From NCBI GenBank assembly GCA_049840815.1, contig JASGJI010000019.1, positions 124,001 through 188,000 on the forward strand: 64,000 nt of DNA, written 5' to 3'. The position numbers and the translations under genes were made by a program. The notes beneath the pieces were generated by a model. That model had not been told where the DNA came from. It saw only the letters and a list, made by a program, of their open reading frames with translations, and did not search any database. The number at the start of each line of letters is the position of its first letter. The first letter of the stretch is position 1. Positions 44,860 through 53,408 of this stretch are shown piece after piece. Source of the DNA: JASGDN01 sp049840815 (GTDB lineage Bacteria; Chloroflexota; Chloroflexia; Thermomicrobiales; UBA6265).

Positions 44860-44885
44860 GGCGTTCTGGATGTACCGGATGACGG

Positions 44886-45755
44886 TCAGGAAGCAACGCC
44901 CGCAACGTCGAGGAGCTTCTGCGTGGCCTCGGCGGTCTGCTTCGCGGCGGCGAGTGGGTCCTTCGCGCCAAGCTCGCTCAGCTCGACCAGGAATGGCTCG
45001 GTCGCGACCGGACCGGTGTAGCCGATCTTGGCGAGTCGGCGCAGCATTTCCGGCGCATCGATGACGCCGGTTTCCAGCGGCATCGCCCGGCGGGAGTCGA
45101 CCTGCTCGTCGATCTCAAGCCCCTTCGGCGCGTCGTTGACGTGCACGTAGAGCACATCGGACGCCTTCAGGTTATCGAGTTCGTCGATGGTGCCGTGGGC
45201 GGTGTAGTGGTGCCAGACATCGAAGAGGACGCCGACATTGCCCGTTCCCGCATCCTTGGCGAAGCCGAGCATCTGCTGCATGGAGTAGATGCCCTCATAG
45301 GTGAAGAGGTTGCGCAGGGTCTTCGGCGAGATGAACTCGATGCCGATCTGGAGACCAGCGGCCTTGGCAGCCTCGGCGGTGGGGCGGAATCGCTCCAGCA
45401 TCCAGGCGTAGTTCTCGTCGTAGGGACGGTCATTGCTGCCCGGCATGATACCGGTGAGGCTGTTGCTGGCGCCGAGCGCGAGGGCGACTTCGGCCAGGGC
45501 CGGAAGCTCGGCGATCTGGGCGTCGCGGGTCTCGTCGTTCTGCCAGTTGATCGGCAGGCCGAAGCCAGCCGGCTTGATCCCGGCGTCGTCGAAGAGGGCC
45601 TTCACATAGGCAATGCCATGCTGATCGGCGAGGTCCTTCGCCTCACGGACTTCGAAGTTGACGCCCTGGAAGCCCGCTTCCTTGGCGAGGGCAATTGTCT
45701 CGGCGAGGGTCAGACCCTTGATGCCGATGGCGCCCGGCAGAAGTGCGTTGTACAT
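44886..45755 (-). CDS. Sugar phosphate isomerase/epimerase-like TIM barrel
   Basis: A 289-residue xylose-isomerase-like AP endonuclease-2 fold protein. Metal-binding positions of the family are recognisable: Glu in IGIEFISPK, Asp and His in VLFDVWHHYTAHG, His in YVHVNDAP, and Glu in VATEPF. GGAG lies nine bases before the ATG. It is followed in the transcription direction by a terminator, and preceded by a Gfo/Idh/MocA gene, a pairing common in inositol and rare-sugar catabolism. Substrate not assignable. Confidence 0.8.
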   Translation of the reverse strand: MYNALLPGAIGIKGLTLAETIALAKEAGFQGVNFEVREAKDLADQHGIAYVKALFDDAGIKPAGFGLPINWQNDETRDAQIAELPALAEVALALGASNSLTGIMPGSNDRPYDENYAWMLERFRPTAEAAKAAGLQIGIEFISPKTLRNLFTYEGIYSMQQMLGFAKDAGTGNVGVLFDVWHHYTAHGTIDELDNLKASDVLYVHVNDAPKGLEIDEQVDSRRAMPLETGVIDAPEMLRRLAKIGYTGPVATEPFLVELSELGAKDPLAAAKQTAEATQKLLDVAGVAS

Positions 45756-45768
45756 GGGGTGTGCTCCG

Positions 45769-45858
45769 AGAAGTGATAAGTGAGGACATAGAACAGAGGA
45801 CCGAGAACGGAGAGCGACACCCTTCGTTCTATGTCCTCCGTCCTATGTCCTCACTCCT
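45769..45858. repeat. Inverted repeat of the GTGAGGA type
   Basis: Arms TGAGGACATAG... (45781-45809) and ...CTATGTCCTCA (45825-45853) pair at 25 of 29 positions, within the gap between two minus-strand sugar genes. The flanking GAGAAGTGATAAGTGAGG resembles the outer arms of the elements between the amidohydrolase genes. The arm contains an internal tandem duplication of CTATGTCCTCxG. Confidence 0.65.
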
Positions 45859-46983
45859 CTAGTGGACGATTTCCTCAGGCACCTCGACTGAGTACGGCGT
45901 GGAGACCGCTTCGGTGCGGATGACCGGGGCAGCGGTCGGATCTTCCGGCAGCGTGACCCACTGGCCAGCCTGCGCGGAGAGGTACGCGCCCTTGATCACC
46001 TGGAGGGTGCGGATGGTCTCGGCCATCGGCGCGGCGTTCTTGGCGCCGGACTGCACCATGTCGATGAAGTGGCCGATCTCCAGCGTGAAGGAGTGGATCG
46101 GATCGAACGTGCGCTTCGCGGCCTCCGGCCAGCGGTAGAGCTGGTGCTCCAGGTAGTTCGGGCCACCGGCGAGGGTGCCGAACTCACCGCTGACCTCGAA
46201 GTGGCGGGCGCCAACGACATCGAACGCCCAGCTCGTGATGATCTCGCCGATCACCCCGGACTCGAAGCGGACGAGCACCTGGCCCGTGTCCTCGGTCGGC
46301 AGGTTCTGGTGCAGGAAGCGGCTGAGGACGCCGAAGACTTCCACCGGGCGATCGCCGTTCGCCAGCGAGAGCAGGCGATAGGTGCTGTGGTAGCCAGTGT
46401 CCAGCAGCTCGCCGCCGCCGGCCTGCTTCAGGTCCGCGCGCCAGCCCTTCTGGTCGCCACCCTTGCCGGAGCTGCCCGGTTCCCACGGATCGAAGCTGCG
46501 AGCCTGGAAGGTCTCGATCGAGCGCAGGTAGTACGGGTTGCCGAGGAAGCCGCCATCGAGCAGGCGCCGCGCCTCCAGCAAGGACGGGTAGAAGAGGTTG
46601 TTGTGCGCGCCCATGAAGATGACGCCGGCCTCTTCGACGGCCTTCTGGATGGTGATGGCGTCGTCGAGGGAGGTCGTCAGCGGCTTCTCGCAGAGGATGG
46701 CCTTGCCGGCCTTCGCACCGGCGAGGATGGCCGGGGTGTGCAGGTGATGCGGGAGGCAGATATCGAAGACATCGATATCGGGATCGGCGGCTGCCTCTTC
46801 AATGGTGCCGTAGACCTTGGCCTTGCCACCGGTGTACTTGTCGCTCTGGGCCTGGGCGCGATCGGTCGCGATGTCGATGTACGCCGCGATGACGGCCTTT
46901 TCGGGGAAGCTGTTCCAGCCGACGGAGTGGACGTTCGAGATACCGCCTGCGCCGACGATGCCAACTCGGAGAACGTTTGCCAC
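45859..46983 (-). CDS. Gfo/Idh/MocA-family oxidoreductase
   Basis: A 374-residue NAD(P)-dependent sugar dehydrogenase. The Rossmann motif GIVGAGGISNVH lies at the N-terminus, the signature CEKPLTTSLDDA at ~residue 98, and the catalytic-region GGGELLDTGYHSTYRLL at ~190. The start is set at the GTG 46983 because GAGG lies ~9 bases upstream; another GTG at 46998 is possible. It precedes the isomerase-like gene and is probably co-transcribed with it despite the inverted repeat between them. Confidence 0.85.
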   Translation of the reverse strand: MANVLRVGIVGAGGISNVHSVGWNSFPEKAVIAAYIDIATDRAQAQSDKYTGGKAKVYGTIEEAAADPDIDVFDICLPHHLHTPAILAGAKAGKAILCEKPLTTSLDDAITIQKAVEEAGVIFMGAHNNLFYPSLLEARRLLDGGFLGNPYYLRSIETFQARSFDPWEPGSSGKGGDQKGWRADLKQAGGGELLDTGYHSTYRLLSLANGDRPVEVFGVLSRFLHQNLPTEDTGQVLVRFESGVIGEIITSWAFDVVGARHFEVSGEFGTLAGGPNYLEHQLYRWPEAAKRTFDPIHSFTLEIGHFIDMVQSGAKNAAPMAETIRTLQVIKGAYLSAQAGQWVTLPEDPTAAPVIRTEAVSTPYSVEVPEEIVH

Positions 46984-47392
46984 GGGGGAGATCCTCACTT
47001 CTGCTCGTCGCGGCGTCGTGCCGCGTTGCTGCCCTCACCGGATTGCCGGTGATGTTGCGTAGGCCGCCATGGCGCATTGTACCGAGGCCCCCGAAGATCA
47101 CAAGGGGGAGGATAGCCACATTGCATCAGGAAGGCCCATCCCCGCATCCCCGGGCGACCTACGGGCGCGTATTTCGATAGCGAATTCGGCAACCGGTGCC
47201 ACTTCCATCCTGAATAGTCAACTGCTGAATATTCAGGAAATCTATATTCATCTCGATGATAGAGAGACGATATTCACGATAACCATTCTTACCAGAGATC
47301 AAGACTCGTGATAACCTTTGATCCGTCAGATGGGTTTCTCTGATGCGCGCCGCAATGGAACGGCACGACAGCGCTGATCTATAGGACAGGGA
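46984..47392. promoter_or_regulatory. AT-richer 409-bp divergent control region
   Basis: Between the Gfo/Idh/MocA gene and the molybdenum hydroxylase genes. The part from ~47195 to 47340 is clearly AT-richer than the genome. It holds a 12-bp perfect palindrome CTGAATATTCAG (47225-47236), a related half-site CTGAATAG just before it, and two GATAACC direct repeats (47278-47284 and 47310-47316) 32 bp apart, about three helical turns. This looks like a regulated promoter, but I cannot assign the regulator or a firm -10/-35. Confidence 0.5.
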
Positions 47393-47869
47393 ATGGCTAT
47401 GGCAACAACACTGAATATCAATGGCCGCGATGTCGAAGTACCCGTCGATGCCTCCGATGAGACGGTCCGCTTGCTGTGGGTCCTGCGCAACGACCTCGGC
47501 ATGACGGGCACGAAGTTCGGATGTGGCGTCGCCCAATGCGGAGCCTGCGCCGTCCTCATCGATGGCAAGGAAGCCCGTGCCTGCATCACGCCGCTCTCGG
47601 CCGCGGTCGGGAAGAAGATCACCACCGTCGAAGGCCTCGCCGATCCGAACGGCACCCTGCACGCACTTCAGCAGGCCTGGATCGCGTTCGGTGTTCCCCA
47701 GTGCGGCTATTGCCAGTCGGGTCAGCTCATGGCTGCCGCCTCGCTCCTGAACGAGAATCCGCATCCGACCGACGACGAGATCCGTGAGGGAATGTCGGGT
47801 CACCTCTGCCGATGCGGAACGTATACCCGCATCTTCAAGGCTATCCAGAGCGTGGCCCAGCAGAACTAG
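47393..47869 (+). CDS. (2Fe-2S) subunit of molybdenum hydroxylase
   Basis: A 158-residue small subunit carrying two [2Fe-2S] clusters. The N-terminal plant-ferredoxin-like cluster uses the Cys in FGCGVAQCGACAV plus ACI, and the C-terminal four-helix cluster uses QCGYCQSG and HLCRCGTY. It passes electrons from the Mo centre of the downstream gene's product. This matches the small subunit of isoquinoline 1-oxidoreductase / aldehyde oxidoreductase type (IorA-like). The start is ATG 47393 or 47399. It has no signal peptide, so it would be exported by piggy-back on the Tat leader of its partner. Confidence 0.92.
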   Translation: MAMATTLNINGRDVEVPVDASDETVRLLWVLRNDLGMTGTKFGCGVAQCGACAVLIDGKEARACITPLSAAVGKKITTVEGLADPNGTLHALQQAWIAFGVPQCGYCQSGQLMAAASLLNENPHPTDDEIREGMSGHLCRCGTYTRIFKAIQSVAQQN

Positions 47870-47878
47870 GGGAACACC

Positions 47879-50194
47879 ATGATCAGCGAAACACCGAAAA
47901 CCGAATCGTCGCTCGCGCAGAAGACGCTCCACCGCGCGCTGAGCCGCCGCTCGTTCTTCAAGACGGCTGGCGCTGCCGGGGGGTTGGCGATCGTCTGGAG
48001 AACGGGCGCGCTCGCGCAGGATGCAACACCGTCCGCATCGCCGATCGCCCTGCCGCCCTCAAGCAATCTCGTCGACAACTACAATCCCGCTCCCAACATC
48101 ACCATTCTCAAGAGTCCAACCGATGTCGATGCATACCTTGCCATCGACCAGGATGGCAACGTCACGCTGAAGACCAGCCTGGTCGATTTCGGCCAGGGCA
48201 TCGAAACCGGGTTCATGCAGATCGTCGCCGAGGAGCTCGGGACCGCATTCGAGAAGGTGTCCCTGATCATGGGGCAGGTCGATGAGGTGCCCTTCAACAT
48301 CGGAACCTTCGGCAGCCTGAGCACCCAGGTCTCTGGTCCCATCTTTCGCTCGGCCGCCGCGACCATGCGCGAGTGGCTGCTCGATCTCGGGGCCGAGGCC
48401 CTTGGCGTCGACCGCAGCGATGTCGTCGCCGAAAACGGGGGCGTCGTCTCCAAGAGCGATCCGAACAAGCAGATCGGCTTCGGCGACCTCGCGGGCGGCA
48501 AGGCGTCGTCCAAGCAGATCGATGCCAAGGTCACGCTCAAGGATCCCTCGACCTACACGATCGTTGGCCAGCCAATCCCGCGCGTGCATGCGCTGGAAAA
48601 GGTCACCGGCCGGTCGAAATACGGCATCGATTCGGCCCTTCCGGGAATGATTCACGCGAAGCTGGTTCGCCCGCCGCAGCTTGGCGCGCAGCTCCAGGAC
48701 ATCGACTTCAGCGAAGCCGAGAAGGTCCCGGGCTACGTCGGCAGCTTCCGGGACGGCAACTTCGCCGCGGTCGTCGCGGATCGCTACGAGCATGCCGCCG
48801 CCGCCGTGCAGGCGGTCAAGGCGACGTGGAGCGAAGTCAAGACCGGCAACACCTCGGAGAACATCCACGAGGTGTTGCGCTCGACCGCCGATGCAGGCCG
48901 GCCGCTTGGCGCGGCAGCCGTTGGGGAGGGAACGCCAACCCCGGTTCCGGCCACGCCGTTGCCTGCCGCCCAGACCCTCAAGCTGACGTTCCAGGACCAG
49001 TACGTCAACCATGCGCCGATCGAGCCCAAGGCAGCCCTGGTCAATGTTACCGCCGACCGGGTCGATGTCTGGGCATCGTCGCAGACGCCCCACGGCGTTC
49101 AGGCTGCGGTGGCTGCCCAGCTCGGGATCGACACGAGCAAGGTCTCGGTGCACACGCTCCTCTCCGGCGGCGCCTTCGGCAGCAAGATCCTGGCGAACCC
49201 GGAACTGCCGGCGGCGGTGCTTTCGGCCCACTTCGGCAAGCCGGTCAAGCTGATCTGGGACAGGAGTGAGGAATTCCAGTATGCGCAGTTCCGTCCGGCG
49301 ATGGTCGTCGATGTCACCACTGGCCTGACCAGCGATGGCAAGATCACCTCCTGGACGTACGACGCGTATTCCGCCGCGTACTATCCGGAGGGAGCCAAGA
49401 CGGCGACGGATTCGGCGTCGGACTGGGGCGCGGATGTCACCGAGATCTACTCGGTCGACGTGTCCAAGTCCACGTTGTTCGGAGGCCACGCGCCGCTCCC
49501 GCCGTACTACTGGCGCGTGAACGGCGCATCGACGAACGCATTCGCGCGTGAGACAACGATCACCCAGTTGGCGGAACTTGCCGGCAAGGACCCGCTCAGC
49601 TTCCGGCTCGAGTTGCTGGACAAGAATCCGCGCATGGCCGCCGTGCTGCAGGCGGTTGTCGACCAGGCCGGATGGACGCCGGGCGTCGGCTCGTCAGGGA
49701 AGGGATTCGGCCTTGCGTGTGCGTTCGACGCCAGTTCCTACGTGGCGCAGGTCGCGCAGGTGAAGATCGACGAATCGACGGGAGTGATCTCTGTGGAGCG
49801 CGTCGACTGCGTGATCGACTGCGGCCTCATCGTCAATCCCGAGGGGGTGCGCCATCAGGTGGAAGGCGCGATCGTGCTCTCGCTGAGCCCGACGCTCAAG
49901 GAAGCCATTACCTTCGACAACGGCAAGGTCACCAATCCCAGCTGGGCGCAGTACAACCCGTTGCACATGAACGAGGCTCCCCGCCAGATCGAGGTCGGCT
50001 TCGTCGAGGACAAGAGCAACCCGATCAGCGGCGTTGGCGAACCGGCGGTGGCGCCGGTGCCGGCGGCGGTTGCCGCGGCCGTCTACGATGCGGTCGGAGT
50101 CTGGCTGTACGAGATGCCATTCACGCCGGATCGCGTGCTGGCCGCGCTCCAGAACGCGGGCAAGGCGACCCCGGCGGCGACGCCAGCATCCTGA
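47879..50194 (+). CDS. Tat-exported molybdopterin-binding hydroxylase large subunit (IorB-like)
   Basis: A 771-residue xanthine oxidase-family large subunit of the isoquinoline 1-oxidoreductase type. It begins with a classic Tat motif, SRRSFFKTAGAAGG, then LAQDATPS. Mo-site segments include SGGAFGSKILANPELPAAVL, the ARETTITQLAE region, and GVGEPAVAPVPAAVA, where the Glu corresponds to the catalytic Glu of xanthine dehydrogenase. The N-terminal half carries the two-domain arrangement (VDFGQGIETGFMQIVAEELG) typical of this type. It is nine bases from the small-subunit gene. No FAD subunit is encoded, as expected for this class, which passes electrons to a cytochrome or other exported acceptor. 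Substrate unknown (N-heterocycle or aldehyde). Confidence 0.9.
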   Translation: MISETPKTESSLAQKTLHRALSRRSFFKTAGAAGGLAIVWRTGALAQDATPSASPIALPPSSNLVDNYNPAPNITILKSPTDVDAYLAIDQDGNVTLKTSLVDFGQGIETGFMQIVAEELGTAFEKVSLIMGQVDEVPFNIGTFGSLSTQVSGPIFRSAAATMREWLLDLGAEALGVDRSDVVAENGGVVSKSDPNKQIGFGDLAGGKASSKQIDAKVTLKDPSTYTIVGQPIPRVHALEKVTGRSKYGIDSALPGMIHAKLVRPPQLGAQLQDIDFSEAEKVPGYVGSFRDGNFAAVVADRYEHAAAAVQAVKATWSEVKTGNTSENIHEVLRSTADAGRPLGAAAVGEGTPTPVPATPLPAAQTLKLTFQDQYVNHAPIEPKAALVNVTADRVDVWASSQTPHGVQAAVAAQLGIDTSKVSVHTLLSGGAFGSKILANPELPAAVLSAHFGKPVKLIWDRSEEFQYAQFRPAMVVDVTTGLTSDGKITSWTYDAYSAAYYPEGAKTATDSASDWGADVTEIYSVDVSKSTLFGGHAPLPPYYWRVNGASTNAFARETTITQLAELAGKDPLSFRLELLDKNPRMAAVLQAVVDQAGWTPGVGSSGKGFGLACAFDASSYVAQVAQVKIDESTGVISVERVDCVIDCGLIVNPEGVRHQVEGAIVLSLSPTLKEAITFDNGKVTNPSWAQYNPLHMNEAPRQIEVGFVEDKSNPISGVGEPAVAPVPAAVAAAVYDAVGVWLYEMPFTPDRVLAALQNAGKATPAATPAS

Positions 50195-50215
50195 TTCCTG
50201 TTCGCCTCAACGGAC

Positions 50216-50245
50216 GAGGGGCGCCGGCATTTGCCGGCGCCCCTC
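50216..50245. terminator. Bidirectional hairpin terminator
   Basis: Perfect 14-base arms with a two-base loop (GAGGGGCGCCGGCA and its complement) between the convergent Mo-hydroxylase and binding-protein genes. Confidence 0.8.
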
Positions 50246-50270
50246 GCGGCGTCTCAGGAAATCGGTTCGC

Positions 50271-51263
50271 TCAACTCGGGAACGCCGGGGACGGCTCGCC
50301 ATCGATCAGGTAGCGTTGCAAGTCGTCCTGCACGTATCGAGCGGCCATGTACCCACGCAACGTGATCCAGTATTCCTGCGGCACGAAGTAGATCGTCTGG
50401 TTCTGGACGGATTGCAGGCCCTTCACCAGATCGGACTTGAAGAACTCCGCCACCGACGCATCGGCATCGGCGTTGCCATCAGACACGATCCAGAGCGTTG
50501 GGAAGTCGACATCCCGGATGTTCTCGATCGACAGGTCCGTCGCGATGCCGTTGCTCCCGGCATCGACATCCGGAACCTGCAGGGTGTGGTCGGCCAGGAT
50601 ACTGGAGATGCAGGCATTGCGCTTCTGGAGGCGGATCGCTTCCTTCGTGAACCGCAGGACTGCTGTCTCGGTATCCCGGAACTGCTCCGGCAGCGCCGCC
50701 ACGATCTCCTGCACCCGCGCATCGTACGCGTCGGAGACGGTCTGCAAGGCATCGAGCCGGTTCATCGCGTCGGCAGCGATCATCGAATCATCGCGCCAGC
50801 CGTCCCGGAACTCGCCGGAGAGCACGGTCGGGGCGATGTGCTTGACCAGGTCGTAGGTGGTGGGATCACCGTAGTAGGTCATCACGATCAGGTCGGGATC
50901 GAGTGCGACCACTGACTCGACATCCAGCGTCTCGTTCTTGCCAAGCGCCACGATCCCGTCGGTGTCCTCGCCGAGGATCTTCGGGAATGCGTCCGCCGTG
51001 CCATAGCGGGACGCTGCCACCGGCTTGATGCCCAGCGCGAGCGCCAGACCGAGCAGGTTGACGTCCAGCACGACGACGCGCTGCGGATCGGCCGGAATCT
51101 CGACCGTATTGCCGAGAACGTCCGCGACCGTGCGGAAGCCGGTCGCCGGAGAGGCGGCGGGCGTGGCCTGACGGCCCTGCGCGACAAGGGGCGGTCCCGC
51201 GACAGCCGCGGCACCGGCCATGCCAGCAAAGGTACGACGTGAGATGTGGCGACGATCGACCAT
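50271..51263 (-). CDS. Iron-siderophore-type ABC substrate-binding protein
   Basis: A 330-residue FecB/FhuD-like (PeripBP_2) binding protein. The leader ISRRTFAGMAGAAAVAG is twin-arginine type, followed by an ATPAASP linker. The mature part has the two-lobe pattern: NTVEIPADPQRVVVLDVNLLG, then ESVVALDPDLIVMTYY, then the long connecting helix and a C-terminal PTLWIVSDG lobe. Ligands are probably ferric siderophore, heme or cobalamin. No permease (FecCD) or ATPase gene is adjacent, so it is an orphan component here. Upstream, ~51320-51335 is locally AT-rich and could hold the promoter. Confidence 0.85.
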   Translation of the reverse strand: MVDRRHISRRTFAGMAGAAAVAGPPLVAQGRQATPAASPATGFRTVADVLGNTVEIPADPQRVVVLDVNLLGLALALGIKPVAASRYGTADAFPKILGEDTDGIVALGKNETLDVESVVALDPDLIVMTYYGDPTTYDLVKHIAPTVLSGEFRDGWRDDSMIAADAMNRLDALQTVSDAYDARVQEIVAALPEQFRDTETAVLRFTKEAIRLQKRNACISSILADHTLQVPDVDAGSNGIATDLSIENIRDVDFPTLWIVSDGNADADASVAEFFKSDLVKGLQSVQNQTIYFVPQEYWITLRGYMAARYVQDDLQRYLIDGEPSPAFPS

Positions 51264-51364
51264 TCCCGCTTCCTTCTGCGATCTGTAAGGGCAAATCCGG
51301 CCCCGGCATACCGAAGTACATAAAGCATACTATAATGGTCGGATTTATCTCTGGGCAGAAGGTA

Positions 51365-52024
51365 TCAAACCGGCACCATACCTCGAGTGGCACGCTCGGT
51401 GAGCGCAGCCCCGATGCGTGCCATGGCCCAGCAAACCACAACGAACCCGAGCAGGATCGCCACACACACGGCAACCACGCCCGGCCAGCCGCCGGATTGC
51501 GCCGGATCGAGGAACGGGTAGGGATACCAATCCACGATCTGCGCCCGGATCAGGGTATACCCCAGCCAGAGCATGGGATAGATCGCCCAGATGAGCGACT
51601 GCCGAAACGTGATGCGGCGAGAGAGCGGGACGAGCAGGAAGTCGGCGATCAACACGAGCGGCACGATCCGGTGCACCACCTCGTTGACCCAGGGAATCGT
51701 CGTCTGGAGTTCCTCAGTGATGTCGGAGAGGAGCAGCGCGAAGACAATGAACGTCAGGGTGAGATAGATCGCCGCCGCCCCGCGCACCAGGTCCCATTCC
51801 CGCGTCGGGCGGGCGACGAACGGCAACCCGAACGCCCCGACCAACAGCACGACCGCCGCAATGATGTTGCTCTGGATCGTGAAGAGGCTGAAGAAGTTCG
51901 CCTGCTTGAACGGATCGCCGTGGCTGCCACTGAAGAACTGCTACGCCATCGCCACGATATCGAGCACCCCGAAGACAAGGCGGTACCCGCGAACCGAGAG
52001 CGGCAACGGACCCGGAGGAATCAT
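51365..52024 (-). pseudogene. Pr6Pr-type membrane protein gene with internal stop codon
   Basis: A 219-codon frame from ATG 52024, interrupted by an in-frame TAG at 51943-51941 (codon 28). Reading past it gives a continuous membrane protein with about six hydrophobic helices, resembling the Pr6Pr family: FSLFTIQSNIIAAVVLLVG, IPWVNEVVHRIVPLVLIADFLL and WAIYPMLWLGYTLIRAQIVDWYPYPFLDP. Family members usually have an aromatic residue there, so a TGG to TAG change is plausible. The start overlaps the PAP2 stop by ATGA. Either a nonsense mutation or a base-call error; re-initiation downstream would lose helix 1. Confidence 0.75.
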
Positions 52025-52719
52025 GGCGTCACCTCCCACCGCGTACCCGTCATCCCGATGCGACGTCCATCTGTCGTCGAAATCTGCACCTTCGCCGCGA
52101 CAGCGATCGCCGCCGTTCCCAGCAGCACGCTTCCCACCACATCACTGGTCCAGTGCGCACCGCTCCAGATTCGCGCGAAGCCTGTCACCCCGACCCCGAC
52201 AACCCAGATCGCACCAGCAAGGCGCGGAGCGAGCGGCCACGACAGGTGCCGGACCATCAACACGGCAATGGTCCCGAACAGCGCCATCGCGGTGAGCGTG
52301 TGCCCGCTCGGGAAGCCGAACCCGTTCGCGTGCTCCACGAGGTGAACCTGCGCCGATGTCGGCCGCGGACTCTGGACGATGCTCTTGATGGGGAAGGCCG
52401 CCGCACGCAGGATCAGGACGGCCCCCAGGAGGGCCACATCATTCCACCACCGCATCGCAGCAGTGACGATGAGTCCTCCAATGGCGATCCAGATAATCCA
52501 ACCGCTCGTCCCGAAGGCGTCTCCGATATGCCAGAGCGTGCGCCACGGCTGCCCATGCAGGCGCTGCAGGTGAGTGGTCACCCAAAGATCACCGGGAAGG
52601 GTTTCGACCGTTCCGGCAAGCATCGCCAGCACGACGAAGAGGGATGCCAGCACCCCGATGGCCGGCCAGGAGAGCGGCCAGCCATCGGGCCGGGTCCGGA
52701 GTGGAGGAGGTTCGGTCAT
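52021..52719 (-). CDS. PAP2-family lipid phosphatase
   Basis: A 232-residue six-helix membrane phosphatase. The three PAP2 signature parts are present: KSIVQSPRP (K-x6-R-P), FPSGHTLTA (PSGH), and ARIWSGAHWTSDVVG (R-x5-H-x3-D, with Ala for Ser before Arg). It probably dephosphorylates undecaprenyl diphosphate or phosphatidate at the membrane. It overlaps rpiA upstream and the Pr6Pr-type gene downstream by four bases each, so it is in the pentose phosphate operon. Confidence 0.88.
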   Translation of the reverse strand: MTEPPPLRTRPDGWPLSWPAIGVLASLFVVLAMLAGTVETLPGDLWVTTHLQRLHGQPWRTLWHIGDAFGTSGWIIWIAIGGLIVTAAMRWWNDVALLGAVLILRAAAFPIKSIVQSPRPTSAQVHLVEHANGFGFPSGHTLTAMALFGTIAVLMVRHLSWPLAPRLAGAIWVVGVGVTGFARIWSGAHWTSDVVGSVLLGTAAIAVAAKVQISTTDGRRIGMTGTRWEVTP

Positions 52720-53408
52720 GGGCGCACCGTTTCGAGGATCGCGCCAGCTTCGTCAATGGTCAGGGCGAGATCGGCCATGCCGATGAAGAGGCCATGCTCC
52801 ACCACGCCGACAATCGACTTCAGCGCCCCGGCCAGTCCGGCAGGATCGGCGAATCCCCCCTCCGGCGGGTCGCAATCGACAATCCAGTGGCCACCATCGG
52901 TGACATACGTCGACCCGTCCGCGTTCGCGCGCAAGACCGGATTCAGGCCGAGCGCGACGATTTCACGGGTCGTCGCCTTCCATCCAAGCGGCATCACCTC
53001 GACGGGCAATGGCAGGCGCGTCCCGAGCCGGGGGACCAGCTTCTCGTCGGAGGCGATGATGAGGTAGCGATGCGCCTGCCGGGCGACCAGCTTCTCGAAG
53101 AGCAGCGCACCACCCTTGCCCTTCACCACATCGACGTTCGCATCGATCTCGTCCGCGCCGTCGATGCAGAGATCGAGGCGTTCGACATCGTCCAACGCGG
53201 CGAGCGGGATGCTCAGGCTCTGCGCGAGGGCAATCGTGCGATTCGAGGTCGCGACACCGGTGACCTCCAGGCCATCCGCGACGCGAGCACCGAGGGCGCG
53301 GATCATGGCCTCAGCGGTGGACCCGGTGCCAAGCCCGACCGTGCTGCCATCGGCAACTTCGGCGGCAGCGCGCGCACCGATGAGGGCGAGTCGTTCGTTA
53401 CTGTCCAT
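52716..53408 (-). CDS. rpiA: Ribose-5-phosphate isomerase A
   Basis: A 230-residue RpiA interconverting ribose 5-phosphate and ribulose 5-phosphate. Motifs: VGLGTGSTAE (phosphate loop), DGADEID (catalytic Asp region), KGKGGALLFEK (catalytic Glu/Lys region) and VTDGGHWIVDC. It overlaps pgl by 11 bases and PAP2 by four, giving a tightly coupled pgl-rpiA-PAP2 unit. Confidence 0.95.
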   Translation of the reverse strand: MDSNERLALIGARAAAEVADGSTVGLGTGSTAEAMIRALGARVADGLEVTGVATSNRTIALAQSLSIPLAALDDVERLDLCIDGADEIDANVDVVKGKGGALLFEKLVARQAHRYLIIASDEKLVPRLGTRLPLPVEVMPLGWKATTREIVALGLNPVLRANADGSTYVTDGGHWIVDCDPPEGGFADPAGLAGALKSIVGVVEHGLFIGMADLALTIDEAGAILETVRP

